Assembly: GCA_030248225.1 (NCBI GenBank)
Contig: JASANE010000776.1
Span: forward strand, 26,273 to 90,272
Direction: 5' to 3'
Length of the DNA: 64,000 nucleotides
Source: Trileptium ribeirensis
Lineage: Eukaryota > Nematoda > Enoplea > Enoplida > Thoracostomopsidae
Below the pieces are notes generated by a model. The model did no database searches. It was not told the DNA's origin and worked only from the letters and a program-made list of their open reading frames with translations. This document shows positions 23,931-35,699 of this stretch, piece by piece. Position numbers and translations under genes: made by a program. Position 1 is the first letter of the stretch. Every line of letters starts with the position of its first letter.

Positions 23931-24149
23931 CTTTCGCAAGGTCCTGCGGTTCCTGCAGCTCTGCTCTCCACCACAATACGTGCGCAGCTGAGTTCACAGG
24001 CTGGCACTAAAATTACATGCCAAATACGCCCGCGTTAGGTAAAAGTCTTAATGAAGATTTAAATTTTAATTATCTTTACTCGTGCTTAGTGTGAAATAAA
24101 TGGCGTCATGACAATTACAGTCACGGATAAAAATATGTTACTGCAGACA

Positions 24150-24680
24150 CGAACGGACGAAGACGTGGACGATCGAAATTGCGTCTGCACTCGCGGACCG
24201 ACGCAATTTTATCTGGACAAGGACTGACGCAATGTCATCTGGACTCGCGGACCGACGCAATTTCATCTGGACAAGGACCGACGCAATTTCATATAGACTC
24301 GCGGACCGACGCAATTTCATCCGGACAAGGACTGACGTAATTTCATTTGGAATCGCGGACTGACGCAATGTCATCTGGACAAGAACTGAAGCAATTTCAT
24401 GTGGACCCGCCGATCGACGCAATTTCATCTGGACAAGGACCGACGCAATTTTATCTGCACTCGCGGAACGACGCAATTTCATCTGGACAAGGACTGGCGT
24501 AATTTCATTTGGAATCGCGGACTGACGCAATTTCATCTGGACAAGAACTGAAGCAATTTCAGTTGGAATCGCCGAGTGACGCAATTTCATCTGGACAAGA
24601 ACTGAAGCAATTTCATCTGGACCCGCGGATCGACGCAATTTCATCTGGACAAGGACTGACGTAATTTCGTCTGGTTAAGC
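24150..24680 (-). repeat. 54-bp coding-compatible minisatellite, ~9 copies
   Basis: Alternating 26- and 28-bp half-units, both built on GACGCAATTTCATCTGGAC, make a 54-bp unit. Because 54 is divisible by three, the minus strand is open across the array (24644-24138, 168 codons) as an 18-residue repeat close to MKLRRSAGPDEIASVLVQ. No splice sites, start context or flanking coding sequence support a gene. A low-copy protein repeat cannot be excluded, but a plain minisatellite explains it. Confidence 0.85.
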
Positions 24681-26302
24681 ACGGACACAATTTCCACCGT
24701 CTGTTTCCGCTTCGTCTGTGACTGTAAATATTACAGCAAATGTAACGCCACAAAAAATCTGAAAAGGTTCAAGTATAGGTAAACCAAGTAAGACTATGAG
24801 TTTTATGGATCGGTAGAGCTCAACACACTACCATTCAGCCAATTTTTGTACAGTTATATCAAACAATGTGTTTCGTAAAAGTTTTCATATAAGCGCGTTT
24901 TATATATCTGAACTATCTAAGGTGACTGATAACTTAATCACAGCATAGAAGTATTTGTCGTTTTAGTACAGCACTATTTAACGACACGACAATAAATTGA
25001 AATTACCTTCGACAACGTGGCTTTGCTGAAAGGAATGAAAACCAGAAATTTCCAAAGGATAAACTGCCGAAAGTAAAGGAATAAAAATATTAAAAGAACG
25101 CCAAATGTTAGAAATAGTTGTGTTAAGCAAGACCCATAGCTTGACTTCATAAGCACCCACAAAAGCCACAAACTTACCTATCCCATGAACTCTTTAAAAT
25201 ACACTAAACTAAACTAAAGTACAAATTACGCAGCGGGATATACGGTGTACGGTTTTCCATACGACGACTAATCTATTAATAAATTAACTGCGTTTTAATA
25301 AAATTTTATAAATATCGTTTTAATAAAATTTTATAAATATAAAAAATCAAATTACAGTGGCCACGGTTGCCTGTACGAGGGAGAAATCGATTTCGCTTTC
25401 AGAGCACGCAGCGGATACTATTGGAGCGGTGCTATACTCTAGGTATAAAAGCGTACATTAATAGATGGCAAATTTTTAAGATGAAACCCCAGCCGCCATA
25501 CCCACTAAATATCATTGATTACTAAATTAATAATTACTGTATTAAACTTGATCAAAAAACAACTATCCCCAGCAAAAGGTAAAAAATACAATCAGGTGCG
25601 CTTTTGTATCCTCTTAATTACGACAGACACAATCCTTTGCTTCCAATTGACGAAACGAAACACCAACAGTTAAAATTTATAATCAGTCACAAGCAGACAT
25701 AAGCTCAGTCACATTTACTCAAAGTAAATCAGTAAAAGCAGTTTAAATAATCCAGTTGCAACTAATATTTCAACATTGGCATATGTTCAACAAAGTTAGA
25801 AACGTTTCTGTTTCAGCAGGTCTTACCTTCATATATTTCAAAAATTATAGTATTGTTATTAATAATTGTTATATCGTATCCAGCGCTTTTGCGACGTTAT
25901 CAGCGAAAAGGGCGCTTTATAAATGCAGTATTATTATAATATAGATATAGAGAGACGCAATAAAACAAGGTGTAGATTTAAGAATTCATATCTAAACGCT
26001 TACTAGCATCATAGTCAGCCATCGGCAATTCTGGTTTGACCTGTCATTGTCGTATTATGATAACCACCAAGTATGTAATTAAACAATATGTACCAACCTA
26101 CTAGCTATGTATGTGATATTATTTAGATGTCACAAAGCTCAACATTAGTACAAAATAATGCATTCCATCGGTATTCTATAAACGAAAATAAAAGCCTTAC
26201 CTGAATGCATACGAACCATATATTTCAATTCGAACGCGCTAACATGGCTGCGACAGCATTCGTTCTTCAAAATGGAATTTTCATATCTCACTGAATAAAA
26301 CA
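24681..26302. other. No gene seen
   Basis: AT-rich. A short perfect duplication of about 32 bp (TTTTAATAAAATTTTATAAA...) occurs at 25286-25345. No exon recognised. Confidence 0.5.
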
Positions 26303-26530
26303 TTATATGGCCCATGTCAACTTTAGGGCCGAGGTATAATGCATGCCATGCCGTTCTCGACATACTAAGCCTTTGTCATAGCCTAAGCAAAGATCCTTAT
26401 ATAAGACCTACACTAAGCCTAGGCCTAAGTCGGGGGGCTGCCGTCTTCCGAACCCCCCGCTCAAAGCTGCTCTTTTTTCTAACGTTATAACGTCCGGCCC
26501 CTAAAGTTTAAAGTTGACATGGGGCCATTA
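26303..26530. mobile_element. GGCCCATG-ended MITE, best copy
   Basis: Left end TATGGCCCATGTCAACTTTA; right end, reverse complemented, TAATGGCCCCATGTCAACTT followed by AAACTTTAGGGGCCGG. It is about 228 bp, with a central run of CCTAAGC words and a short GGGGGG/CCCCCC hairpin. No ORF. The same termini occur at 861-952 and related interior sequence at 18155-18360. Confidence 0.8.
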
Positions 26531-26679
26531 TCGTATCTATAATTTATTCAATACTATGGGACCAAATAGTCAGCCGTGACAGTACGCGTGTCCTGTACAT
26601 ATTATAGTAACGCATGACAGTTGAAGCAGCCGTCTAACACAAATCACACTTGTTGTAATGTGTCATAATATCAGTGTTG

Positions 26680-26703
26680 TTAATAATAATAATAATAATA
26701 ATG
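26680..26703. repeat. TAA microsatellite
   Basis: About seven ATA/ATT-type triplets in a row (AATAATAATAATAATAATAA). Length likely polymorphic. Confidence 0.85.
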
Positions 26704-26909
26704 TAAACTCAGTCATTTACGATGTACAGTGCTCAAGAAAGTCAAATGACACAACAGTGACACTGTTTCGCAAGAATATAAGTAAATGGGGCTATACTTA
26801 AACATAAAACGACAGAAACTGATTCCTATTTATTGAAACATATTTTATTACAAATTAATGAATTTTTACGTCGAGGCTATGGGCCAGAAAATCCGAAGGT
26901 TTTCTTTTG

Positions 26910-27389
26910 TAATTTTCTCGCCCGCATAAAATTTAAAATGAATACGTCATCCAGTTACAGTACTCATCACGAATAACAAACGGTTCAATTTGGCACTAAT
27001 GAATGTAAAACATTAAACTGCTACAATATCGGACATTTCTAAAGGAAACTTTAAAGAAGCACGGAAATACAAATCAAACAACGTCATCGCGGTATCAAGC
27101 ATAGCGAAATAAACTAGTAACTAGGCAAGCGAGGGTGAAACGGAGAGAGTAATTTTCTCGCCCGCATAAAATTTAAAATGAATACGTCATCCAGTTACAG
27201 TACTCATCACGAATAACAAACGGTTCAATTTGGCACTAATGAATGTAAAACATTAAACTGCTACAATATCGGACATTTCTAGAGGGAACTTTAAAGAAGC
27301 ACGGAAATACAATTCAAACAACGTCATCGCGGTATCAGGCATAGCGAAATAAACTAGTAACTCGGAAGCGAGGGTGAAACGGAGAGAGT
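26910..27389. repeat. 240-bp tandem duplication
   Basis: Copies at 26910-27149 and 27150-27389 begin TAATTTTCTCGCCCGCATAA and end CGAGGGTGAAACGGAGAGAG. They differ at only a handful of positions, so the duplication is recent. No supported ORF. Confidence 0.92.
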
Positions 27390-27429
27390 GTGGTTTCATT
27401 TTTATGTTATTTCGTAACAATATAACAGG

Positions 27430-28200
27430 CTGTGTGTGCTGAATATACCATCCTGAAACATCTTGAACTCTCAACACATGGAAAACCCTTAAACCTCTTC
27501 GACCCTGAACCCACCGAAAACAACTGCCAACGCATCAAGTATTTGTTTTGGTCTCTAGGTAACAAAATAATCGTATTCAGCCTACCGGAAAACCTATATA
27601 GACAATTCTTGATGATCTGTACGCAATACGCACCAAACAACTGAAGACAGAATATATTCTTGGAATCGGGTTCATTAATTATAAGCCCAGCGAAAGCCTA
27701 AGAAAAGGCAAAAAACATGGACACCGGACTCTGCACAACCAAATCATTGTATTCAGCATACCGAAAAATCTCTATATCGACTATTTGTGATGCCATGTGC
27801 CAAACTACTGAAGACCGGCTCGGCTATTTTCTGGAAATCATCACTGACCATAAACCAAATGAAAAGGCATGAGATACTAGTGCTGGACTCTAGATAACTA
27901 AACCATCGCATTCAGCCTACCGAAAAACTTAGGCAATATACAACTTTTGATGACCTGTGTAAGCAATACTTAACGAAACAACTGAGAAGAGACTATACTC
28001 TGGAATTCGGGCTCATTGACCCTAAACCCATTGAAAACCCATGAAAAGTCATGAAATATGCACCGTGGACAGTAGATTACCAACTTAGTGGATAATAGAT
28101 CACCAATTCATTGTATCCAGCCTTAAAAATACCTATATAAACCATTGTTTTTGCCCTCCACGCAATACTAATCAGACAAATGAAAACGCACTACATGAAA
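27430..28200. repeat. Decayed ~180-bp tandem array, 4 copies
   Basis: A block of the type CATTGTATTCAGCCTACCGA, CCTATATAGAC, GATGATCTGT, GCAATAC and CAACTGAAGA recurs at about 27562, 27738, 27900 and 28101. Copies are 160-200 bp apart and substantially diverged. Older than the neighbouring 240-bp duplication. Confidence 0.75.
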
Positions 28201-29343
28201 CTTCAAGAAAAGGTATAATATAGTGAAATTCGAGTCGAGATAACAAATCCATCAACCAGAGGGCTTGATAACCTAATATGTACTCAGTGTAAGGTAAAAA
28301 CAAGCAATAACATCGCGAAAATTGAAAAAAACGCTATCTCTGGCAAAGGCTCGATGAACCATATTCGGATCCATTGCGGCCCATGAAGTGGTTCCACAAA
28401 AACGCGTAGTCAGCAAAGTTACAGATCTCAATGAGCTGATTCTGTGGTTTCCATTTTTCGATGCGAAGCTGGTGTCGCGAGATATAGCCTCCTAAAGACT
28501 GGTATCCACATGGCCTGATTCGGCAAAGAGCCATTAAGGTGCCTGTTTTTGCCATTTTGACCCGGAAAATATGGTCGAAGCTATTTGTGTTCAACCAAAG
28601 GTACATCTTCGTCACTTTTACTGTCTAACAAAAATTTGTCGAAATCGGTCCATCCGAACATCAGTTATGATAGCGACAGACAATCCAAGAAATTGTTACA
28701 ATTCTACCCTAGCGCCCTCAGTGGTAACATCGCTAGCTTAGCTCGCTCTGTTTCAACTAATATAGTACAACACATAAATTATTTTAGAATCACGCCTAAC
28801 TCACCACAAATTTTAAGCTCATTTTTCAGCAGCTTTTAACAATATTTTTTACTTAAGGTTTGCATCAAAAATTTGATACATATCTTAATAGCTATTCGTG
28901 GGTTGTTAAAGAAGCGACTGATAGTTTTAGTCTATAGGTATTTTTTGATTCTCTTTGAAGTTGGTTCCTCGAAACTCGACAGTCATCTCTGTCAAGAAAT
29001 CAATCTCCGACAATATTACAGTATTATATTATTTTATATAACAATAAATTACTGGTTGCCGTTAAATTTTAATAGTTTTTAGCTTTCACACAGTATAATT
29101 TAGCACGGGTCATTGCTTCAAAATAAAAACAGATTAATTAATGTAAATTTGATAAAATGCTACTATAACATGCTTACACATATAAAAATTTGGAGTAACC
29201 TGTAGGGTACCATTGTTACAACTTCCCAAAAGTTCAAACGGAGATTCTAAGACACAAAATGAAACTGTAATGTAAAATTACGAATAATTATTTGTTCTGC
29301 ATACAGTTATTGTCTTATGGTTATATTTCGATTGGAGCACAAT
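28201..29343. other. No recognised gene
   Basis: Open frames at 28334-28615 (minus, 93 codons) and 28585-28839 (plus, 84 codons) cover the less AT-rich part. Neither matches a family I know, and neither has convincing splice borders. The plus strand near 28640 (GTCGAAATCGGTCCATCCGA) resembles text found in insect LINE 3' regions. Confidence 0.4.
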
Positions 29344-30400
29344 TTCATTCAGCTGTCGTCGAAGTTATTCTCGTAAGACGTAAAATCCATCAAAGCAAAT
29401 CCGTCTGTCAGTGACCATTTTCTCACAAATATATGTGCATATATCGAGCGATCATCTCCTGCTTTAACGGCACCTAGCAGCTGCTCACTAACGTGATTCA
29501 TTCAGCTGTTGTCGAAGTTATTCTCCTAAGACGTAAAACCCATCAAAGCAAATCCGTCTGTAAGTGACCATTTTCTCACAAACATGTGCATATATCGAGC
29601 GATCATCTCCTGCTTTAACGGCACCTAGTAGCTGCTCACTAATGTGATTCATTCAGCTGTTGTCGAAGTTATTTTCCTAAGACGTAAAACCCATCAAAGC
29701 AAATCCGTCTGTAAGTGACCATTTTCTCACAAACATGTGCATATATCGAGCGATCATCTCCTGCTTTAACGGTACCTAGAAGCTGCTCACTAATGTGATT
29801 CATTCAGCTGTCGTCGAAGTTATTTGGATAAGACGTAAAATCCATCAAAGCAAATCCGTCTGTCAGTGACCATTTTCTTACAAACATGTGCATATATCAA
29901 GCGATCATCTCCTGCGGTAACGTCACCTAGAAGCTGCTCACTAATGTGATTCATTCAGCTGTTGTCGAAGTTATTTTCCTAAGGCGTAAAACCCATCAAA
30001 GCAAATCCGTCTGTAAGTGACCATTTTCTCACAAACATGTGCATATATCGAGCGATCATCTCCTGCTTTAACGGTACCTAGAAGCTGCTCACTAATGTGA
30101 TTCATTCAGCTGTCGTCGAAGCTATTTTGCTAAGATGTAAAATCCATCAAAGCAAATCCGTCTGTCAGTGACCATTTTCTCACAAACATGTGCATATATC
30201 GAGCGATCATCTCCTGCTTTAACGGCACCTAGTAGCTGCTCACTAATGTGATTCATTCAGCTGTTGTCGAAGTTATTTTCCTAAGACGTAAAACCCATCA
30301 AAGCAAATCCGACTGTCAGTGACCATTTTCTCATAAACATGCACATATCACCTCCTGCTTTAATTAACAGCACCTATAAGCTGAACACTAATGTAATTCA
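29344..30400. repeat. 151-bp satellite array, 7 copies
   Basis: Monomers start TTCATTCAGCTGT at 29344, 29497, 29648, 29799, 29950, 30101 and 30252, so the period is almost exactly 151 bp. Conserved inner blocks are GTAAAACCCATCAAAGCAAA and GATCATCTCCTGC. The last monomer is shorter and more diverged. Non-coding. Confidence 0.95.
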
Positions 30401-31633
30401 TTCGAGTATGTAAGTAATATAGCAGTTTTCCGCATGGACAAAAATTACTTTGACTTACTAAGTCGAAGAAAAATCAGCGATTAATATTAACAGAATACTG
30501 ATTATAATCACACTAATAAATATTATGTGAGTACGTATTAAGAGAATCATTATGGCCACATAAGTAAGGTACTGTTAGGTGACTCAAGGAGTGAAGGCTG
30601 GATCCGCTAGGGAACGAACAAAATTTGAACACATTTGAGAAAACTAAATTTAAATTTTCTTAAAAAAATTTATGGAACCTAGAATTAGCACAACGAGTAT
30701 AATTTGATCTGGCGACTACTGTCGCTTTCATGTTTCACAGCCGATCGCTGTTGAATCTATTTATACGGTTTGGCAAAACCATAGCATTCCATGGCAACTT
30801 ACATCTCTGTGCGTCAGAAGTAAGATGAATCTTCTGTTGAATCCAGCCGTTCCTTTGTTGTTCCAACAACGTTTTTTCAAGCCGCGCTCTCTGGCTCATT
30901 TCCTTCTAGAACATATTTTTATTATATACGAATTCAGTAAGGATAGAAAATATATTCATTATCGTAGTTAAATACATATATTCAAACGATGTTATTTCGA
31001 TTAAATTTTGTGTGATCGGTCAAATCAAACAAGAGATGTTAATGTAACACTACTGTTAACTGCTTATAATATTCGTTTCTTTCGCGATTTTTGTCGCTGT
31101 AACAGGCATCATTGTCATCTACAACTGAAAATATTATAAGCCATAAAATATTAAAATTGAAATACAAATGACGAGACAGAACGACGCTTCTAGATTCAAT
31201 TAAGATTTAACTTGATATTGCCCGATGCTAAAATACAACTTTGAAACTGTGCAAAAACTTTGACATGACTAATAATTGTGCAAAAACAAAGCACGCATAT
31301 AAATATGATCAGGTCCGATTCAAAAATGTAAATAATCCGGTAACACCCAAAAGTAGATACTACACAAATTTTATTGACATATTTGTCCGCAAATTACAGC
31401 TTGTAAACATCTAAACCTAGGCAATGCACCGCCGCCACAAAACCTACATATATGTGCCAGACTGATTAGACATGCATAAAGAAACAGTATCAAGAATTCA
31501 TGATACAATTTTTGTAGAAGAGTACGACTCGGTCATACGCATTCATTCAACTTTATCCGATGATGCATATGGTCGGGTTTTGTGTTATATTTGCCCTGTC
31601 CACGCAAGAATTCCAGGGTATCAACCAGCTACA
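30401..31633. other. No gene seen
   Basis: AT-rich and featureless to about 31470; a 99-codon open frame (31472-31771) overlaps the next MITE and is not considered a gene. Confidence 0.5.
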
Positions 31634-31786
31634 GTACCCATAGAAAATTACTGTCGCTCGCTCGCAACGCGCTCGAGACTCGCTCGAAATAAATTTGTTC
31701 TAAAAATAGAATTTATTAATTTAAATAGTTTCGTAATCTCGAGCGAGACTCGGTCGAGACTCGCTCACTAGATATGCGACGGTACC
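31634..31786. mobile_element. CTCGAG-rich MITE, copy 2
   Basis: Same architecture as 17646-17810: GTACCCATAGAAAATTACTG on the left, CGCTCGCTCG words, an AAATAAATTTGTTCTA core, inverted CTCGAGCGAG words and GCGACGGTACC at the right end. The right terminus is a few bases shorter than in copy 1. Confidence 0.85.
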
Positions 31787-32266
31787 AGCAACCAATAAGA
31801 TTAAAGAATGAGTAGCAATCATCGAAAGCACCTAGTGCTGCTTTAGCTCTCATTGCTGATAGCTGAAATGCCCAACGAATTTTGAGAGGTATCCCGGAAA
31901 CCTTTGCGAGGGTGGAGATTAATCGATAAACGACCACATCATCGGATAAAGTATAGTAAATGAGTATGAGTGTTCGGTCCTATAAATTTTCGAACAATAA
32001 AATCCTCATATTGTATATAAGTCAACTACTGGCACAATTATGGTTTATACTACACTGGCTCCGAGCCAGCGCGACGAAGTTGGGTTGGCTGAGGCAGTTG
32101 GAATTTCAAGGGCGGCGGGGCCTCAAAGTGGGTTATATGTATATGAATGGCAAAATGAATGTGGCACCCTTTCCATAGCTCTGTGGGGTCACAAAACGGA
32201 GGAGGTGCCGTAGGTACCACGGCTCTGATACCACAAAATATCAATTTTATATTGTTCATAACTCAC
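31787..32266. other. No gene seen; intron side of the next exon
   Basis: Nothing is recognised in this stretch. If the 32267-32697 exon is real, this is intron or 3' flank on the minus strand. Confidence 0.45.
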
Positions 32267-32697
32267 CAATCGTACTAGTTCTTTTCGCAATAACGAAGCA
32301 TCGCTAATTGCTTTCATTTTCTCTCGTGTTATAGCATCGAAGTATTGCTTAAACCGCAGTAAGTCAGATTCGAGTTTTGCTTTCTGTGCCACGCAATCGC
32401 GATGAGCAGAATCGGCGGCCTTTTTGATCACAATCGACGAACTGAACGCATTCAAATCATGTTTAGGTGACACTGCAACTGTAAGCGTTTCCATTGAATC
32501 CTGTACTTGAGCAGTGGACTTTAAGTCTGCTTGAGTGGCAGTAATCAACGGAATGTCAATGATGCGTGCCGACATTTGCTGATCGTTCGACGACGGTGTT
32601 AGAGCACTGTTTGAAGCGAACAGCGGCGTCTCGGCTTCGAAACACTTTCTATGTTTTGACAGTATCGTAGTATTTTCTTCGATTGCAATATACGAAA
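32267..32697 (-). CDS. Internal exon with coiled coil, gene unknown
   Basis: A 431-bp stretch with 3' splice site TTTTTTCAG at 32698 and 5' splice site CGATTG|GTGAGT at 32267, open for 143 residues. The first half is Ser/Thr-rich and probably disordered (EAETPLFASNSALTPSSNDQ). The last ~45 residues (AQKAKLESDLLRFKQYFD, REKMKAISDASLLRKELVRL) have heptad-like Leu/Ile/Phe spacing and high charge, so a coiled coil is likely. I do not recognise the family, and no partner exon was identified in the window. Both splice borders and ordinary codon use make a real exon more likely than chance. Confidence 0.6.
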
Positions 32698-32824
32698 CTG
32701 AAAAAATACACGCTTTATGCAAATTTTTGAATAGAGTTCAAAACAATAATAAAATAATAAACAGAGAAACAAGGCTAGTCGTTAACCGACCGACGTTTTG
32801 ATGAACAATATCATGCATACTCAT

Positions 32825-33065
32825 AGGGGTGGGGTAGGGGTCACCCACCCCCTCTAAGGTCCTCACCTCTCCTGCCCCACATGGCCCGTTTACCCAACGT
32901 GACATGTCACTATACCCCGTGGAGGCGCCGCAAGCGCCAAACCAATAGGTGCTTGCCGCGGCGCCGAAGGCGCCCACGCGGCCCCGGCATCCACCTACCC
33001 CCCTCGCCCCGAGACCCACCTAACACCCTCGCCCCGGGATCCGCCTACGCCGTGAACAATATATA
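32825..33065. other. GC-rich island in AT-rich DNA
   Basis: About 240 bp of strongly GC-rich sequence with CACCCCCT/GGGGTGGGG runs, a GGCGCCGCAAGCGCC / GGCGCCGAAGGCGCC pair of near-palindromes and two CTCGCCCCG words. It ends abruptly in AT-rich DNA on both sides. Open frames here follow from the scarcity of A/T stops. It could be a CpG-rich regulatory segment or the end of a foreign or mobile element. Confidence 0.6.
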
Positions 33066-35480
33066 GACAACGGGTTTTTGCAATTCTATTAGGATAAATC
33101 CAAACTACCGTTGGAACTTTGTGCACTGATTGCGCGAAAACACATCATTTTTCTATCAAACAAACAACTTTATAGAAAAAAGCATAACCGATAATAATAT
33201 TTTTGTAACATAACTGAGCTTGATAATCATCACGTTTCCAAATGCATTTACAAAAGTGTTCAGGAATTTATGGTTGCCTTGAATAGTGGTGGTTCAAACT
33301 TGGCTTATTCCGCAAAGCAGTAAACAGAGCGAATTAATTCGTGGTATTTTTTCAAAAACGAAACCCTTAGTCGCTGTAAATATTTCCTATTATATGATAT
33401 GCGAACATATGTAATCGCAGCGTAAAGTAGCTTCTGGCAGAATAATGTAGTTCATTTAAAAAGATAACTGATGTGAGCGTAATAAAATTACAGAGTTTAG
33501 AGTATAATTGCATATGCAAGTCGTTATTTTATATAACCTGCTTTATAGCTTGACGTTTAATATTTAACATGTGTGTGATTTCTCGTCTATATATGTTTAG
33601 GCACACCGTTTGGTTTTATATTTTAACAAATCCAAGCATAAACCTTTATAAAATTGCCGTTTTATTCGGTTTAGTCATGCTTCACATTCATAACCCGTTA
33701 AAAGACCATTGATTTCAATGATTTAACAAAGAAATTGCATGACTTAGACTCTAATGAATCAAAATAAAGCAAGTTGAAATTTAATTAGCATATTTATGTT
33801 TACTGTTGTGAGCTTATAAATTTGAATTAAGTTAATAACTTTCAGACTACTGTTCTGACAACGATGAAAAGACAGGTGCACCATAATAATAGTAATAAAC
33901 ACTAATCAAAAGCGCGGTTGTTTGGTTATATACTATATAAATTCCGTTCTAAAAAAGGTTACTACATATAAATCAGCTGGTCAAAGATTTGGTTAATATG
34001 CTTGTTCACTGATGCTTCTTTTTGAAACAGTTTTGACTACATAATGTTTAAAGAAATATTGTTGTAACATATAATAAGGAATTATCAGCAAGTCTAAGTA
34101 CCAAATTTTATTTATCAAAATAACTGTGATTTTACAATCCTGGTCGGAAAAATTTCAACCTGTTTGGACCGGTCTTGTGACCTGGACCTAGATCGGTTCG
34201 GAGCGACAAAATGTTTTCAAATCTTGAACTCAAAATTTTTCAAGATATGGTGTTCGACCCTGACTGACTAAAGTAATATGCTATAAAAGACTTAACAGTA
34301 ATCACTGGCCTTTCCACAGAGCGGTGGCCCAGAATTTTCACGGCGCCCCGCAGGTTATGCCCCAGGTGAATTTTAACTTCCCCAGGTCAACCACCAGCAC
34401 CTTCCTGGTGACACAAAAAAATTGATCGTCTGAACAAAAGCGGTTATAACAATACTCAATACTACACCTTATAAGATTTATGACAAAATCCTAATTAAAA
34501 TGAAGTGCCCCATGTAGAAATACGTTATTCTGTACTGAAATAACAAATATAACAAAAATACAACCATACATGCATTAAATATATAAAAATCACAAAAAAT
34601 GCAATTACAAGGCCAAAGTGCACCTGAGCGGCACGTTTTCTTGGGGGAACCCCAGGTATTTTCAGTCCTTCCTCTCACGTTGGAGCTGGGGACCCCAGCT
34701 CAACGACCCATAGGCAACATTCTTGCCCTATAGAGAGGCCAGAGTCACACGTTCAAATGTACCATAAAAATATAAAAATGCTTTCAAGTTTTGATCATAA
34801 TTTGACCTCCAATTTTGAATAAAAAGTTTGAACGTGTGAACGCTCCTTTAGTTGATAAGTTTAATGATGTTATCTGTTCCATACCAATGTTTTGCTAATC
34901 AGTATATTTTAAATATATTAACGAAATATCGTCAAGTACACTTCCACGTAATCGTATCACAAAATTAGAGAAACCTATAATGAGTAAAAATTTTACCTAA
35001 GGCGGACATTATCCGCCATTATAAGTCCAATTATCACTTGGACTTATAGAATTAGATTTTAAACTCAATAACACATTATACTGAACTAAGTCTTTCAGAT
35101 AAGATTTATTTTGCATGTAACCTCGACGATTTATTATATTAGACAAATTAATGTTAAAAATCCGCTGAATCATGCTCATAAATAATCATGCTGAACTAGA
35201 TGCTTCGCAAAGATCGTTGGGTTTCTACAACTTTGTCGACATATGTTCAAACTGAAGCCTGTTATATAGAGATCTGTGTTTCTATAGTTCTGCTCGTTAA
35301 TATTTGTGAAGCTGTATAGTCTCCAATTTGGGATAAAAATTCATAGTTTATCAATACACACCAATAGAATAAACGACTTAGCAAAAAAGCAAAGGCTTCA
35401 ATCATCTTTTCTTAGTGCAGTGTTAGTCCCATACTAATTTTTTATATTATAAGCACCATTTATTTGCTTGGAACAAAAAA
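33066..35480. other. No gene seen
   Basis: Mostly very AT-rich. Two short GC-richer patches (34310-34400 with CCCCAGGTGAA/CCCCAGGTCAA, and 34615-34720 with GCTGGGGACCCCAGC) may be decayed transposon ends. No exon recognised. Confidence 0.5.
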
Positions 35481-35494
35481 CGACTCCAAACATA

Positions 35495-35585
35495 AAAGGT
35501 GTCGACAGGAGTTGACCACGCACCTTCTGGACTGGTAGGACGGGACAGCGCGCTACACCACTCAATCACGCACGGAAAGCTGGCT
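35495..35585 (-). ncRNA. tRNA-like (SINE head) sequence
   Basis: On the minus strand GTGGTGTAGCGCGCTGTCCC resembles an RNA polymerase III A box, and about 45 bp later GTGGTCAACTCC resembles a B box. It does not fold into a full tRNA by eye, so a tRNA-derived SINE fragment or chance are the options. Confidence 0.3.
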
Positions 35586-35699
35586 ATTCGAATTTCGCGG
35601 TTAGAACATGTAAAACCGTTACAAAACCTCTACAGTCTTGGAAGAATGATTTGGATCACCCTTTATATCCTAGCCCATGCGTCTTTCTAGTTTGTTTAA

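Noticed and set aside
29344..30400. Regular 151-bp repeats as a possible CRISPR array
   Set aside because: The whole unit is conserved with no short repeat/unique spacer pattern, and the context is animal DNA.
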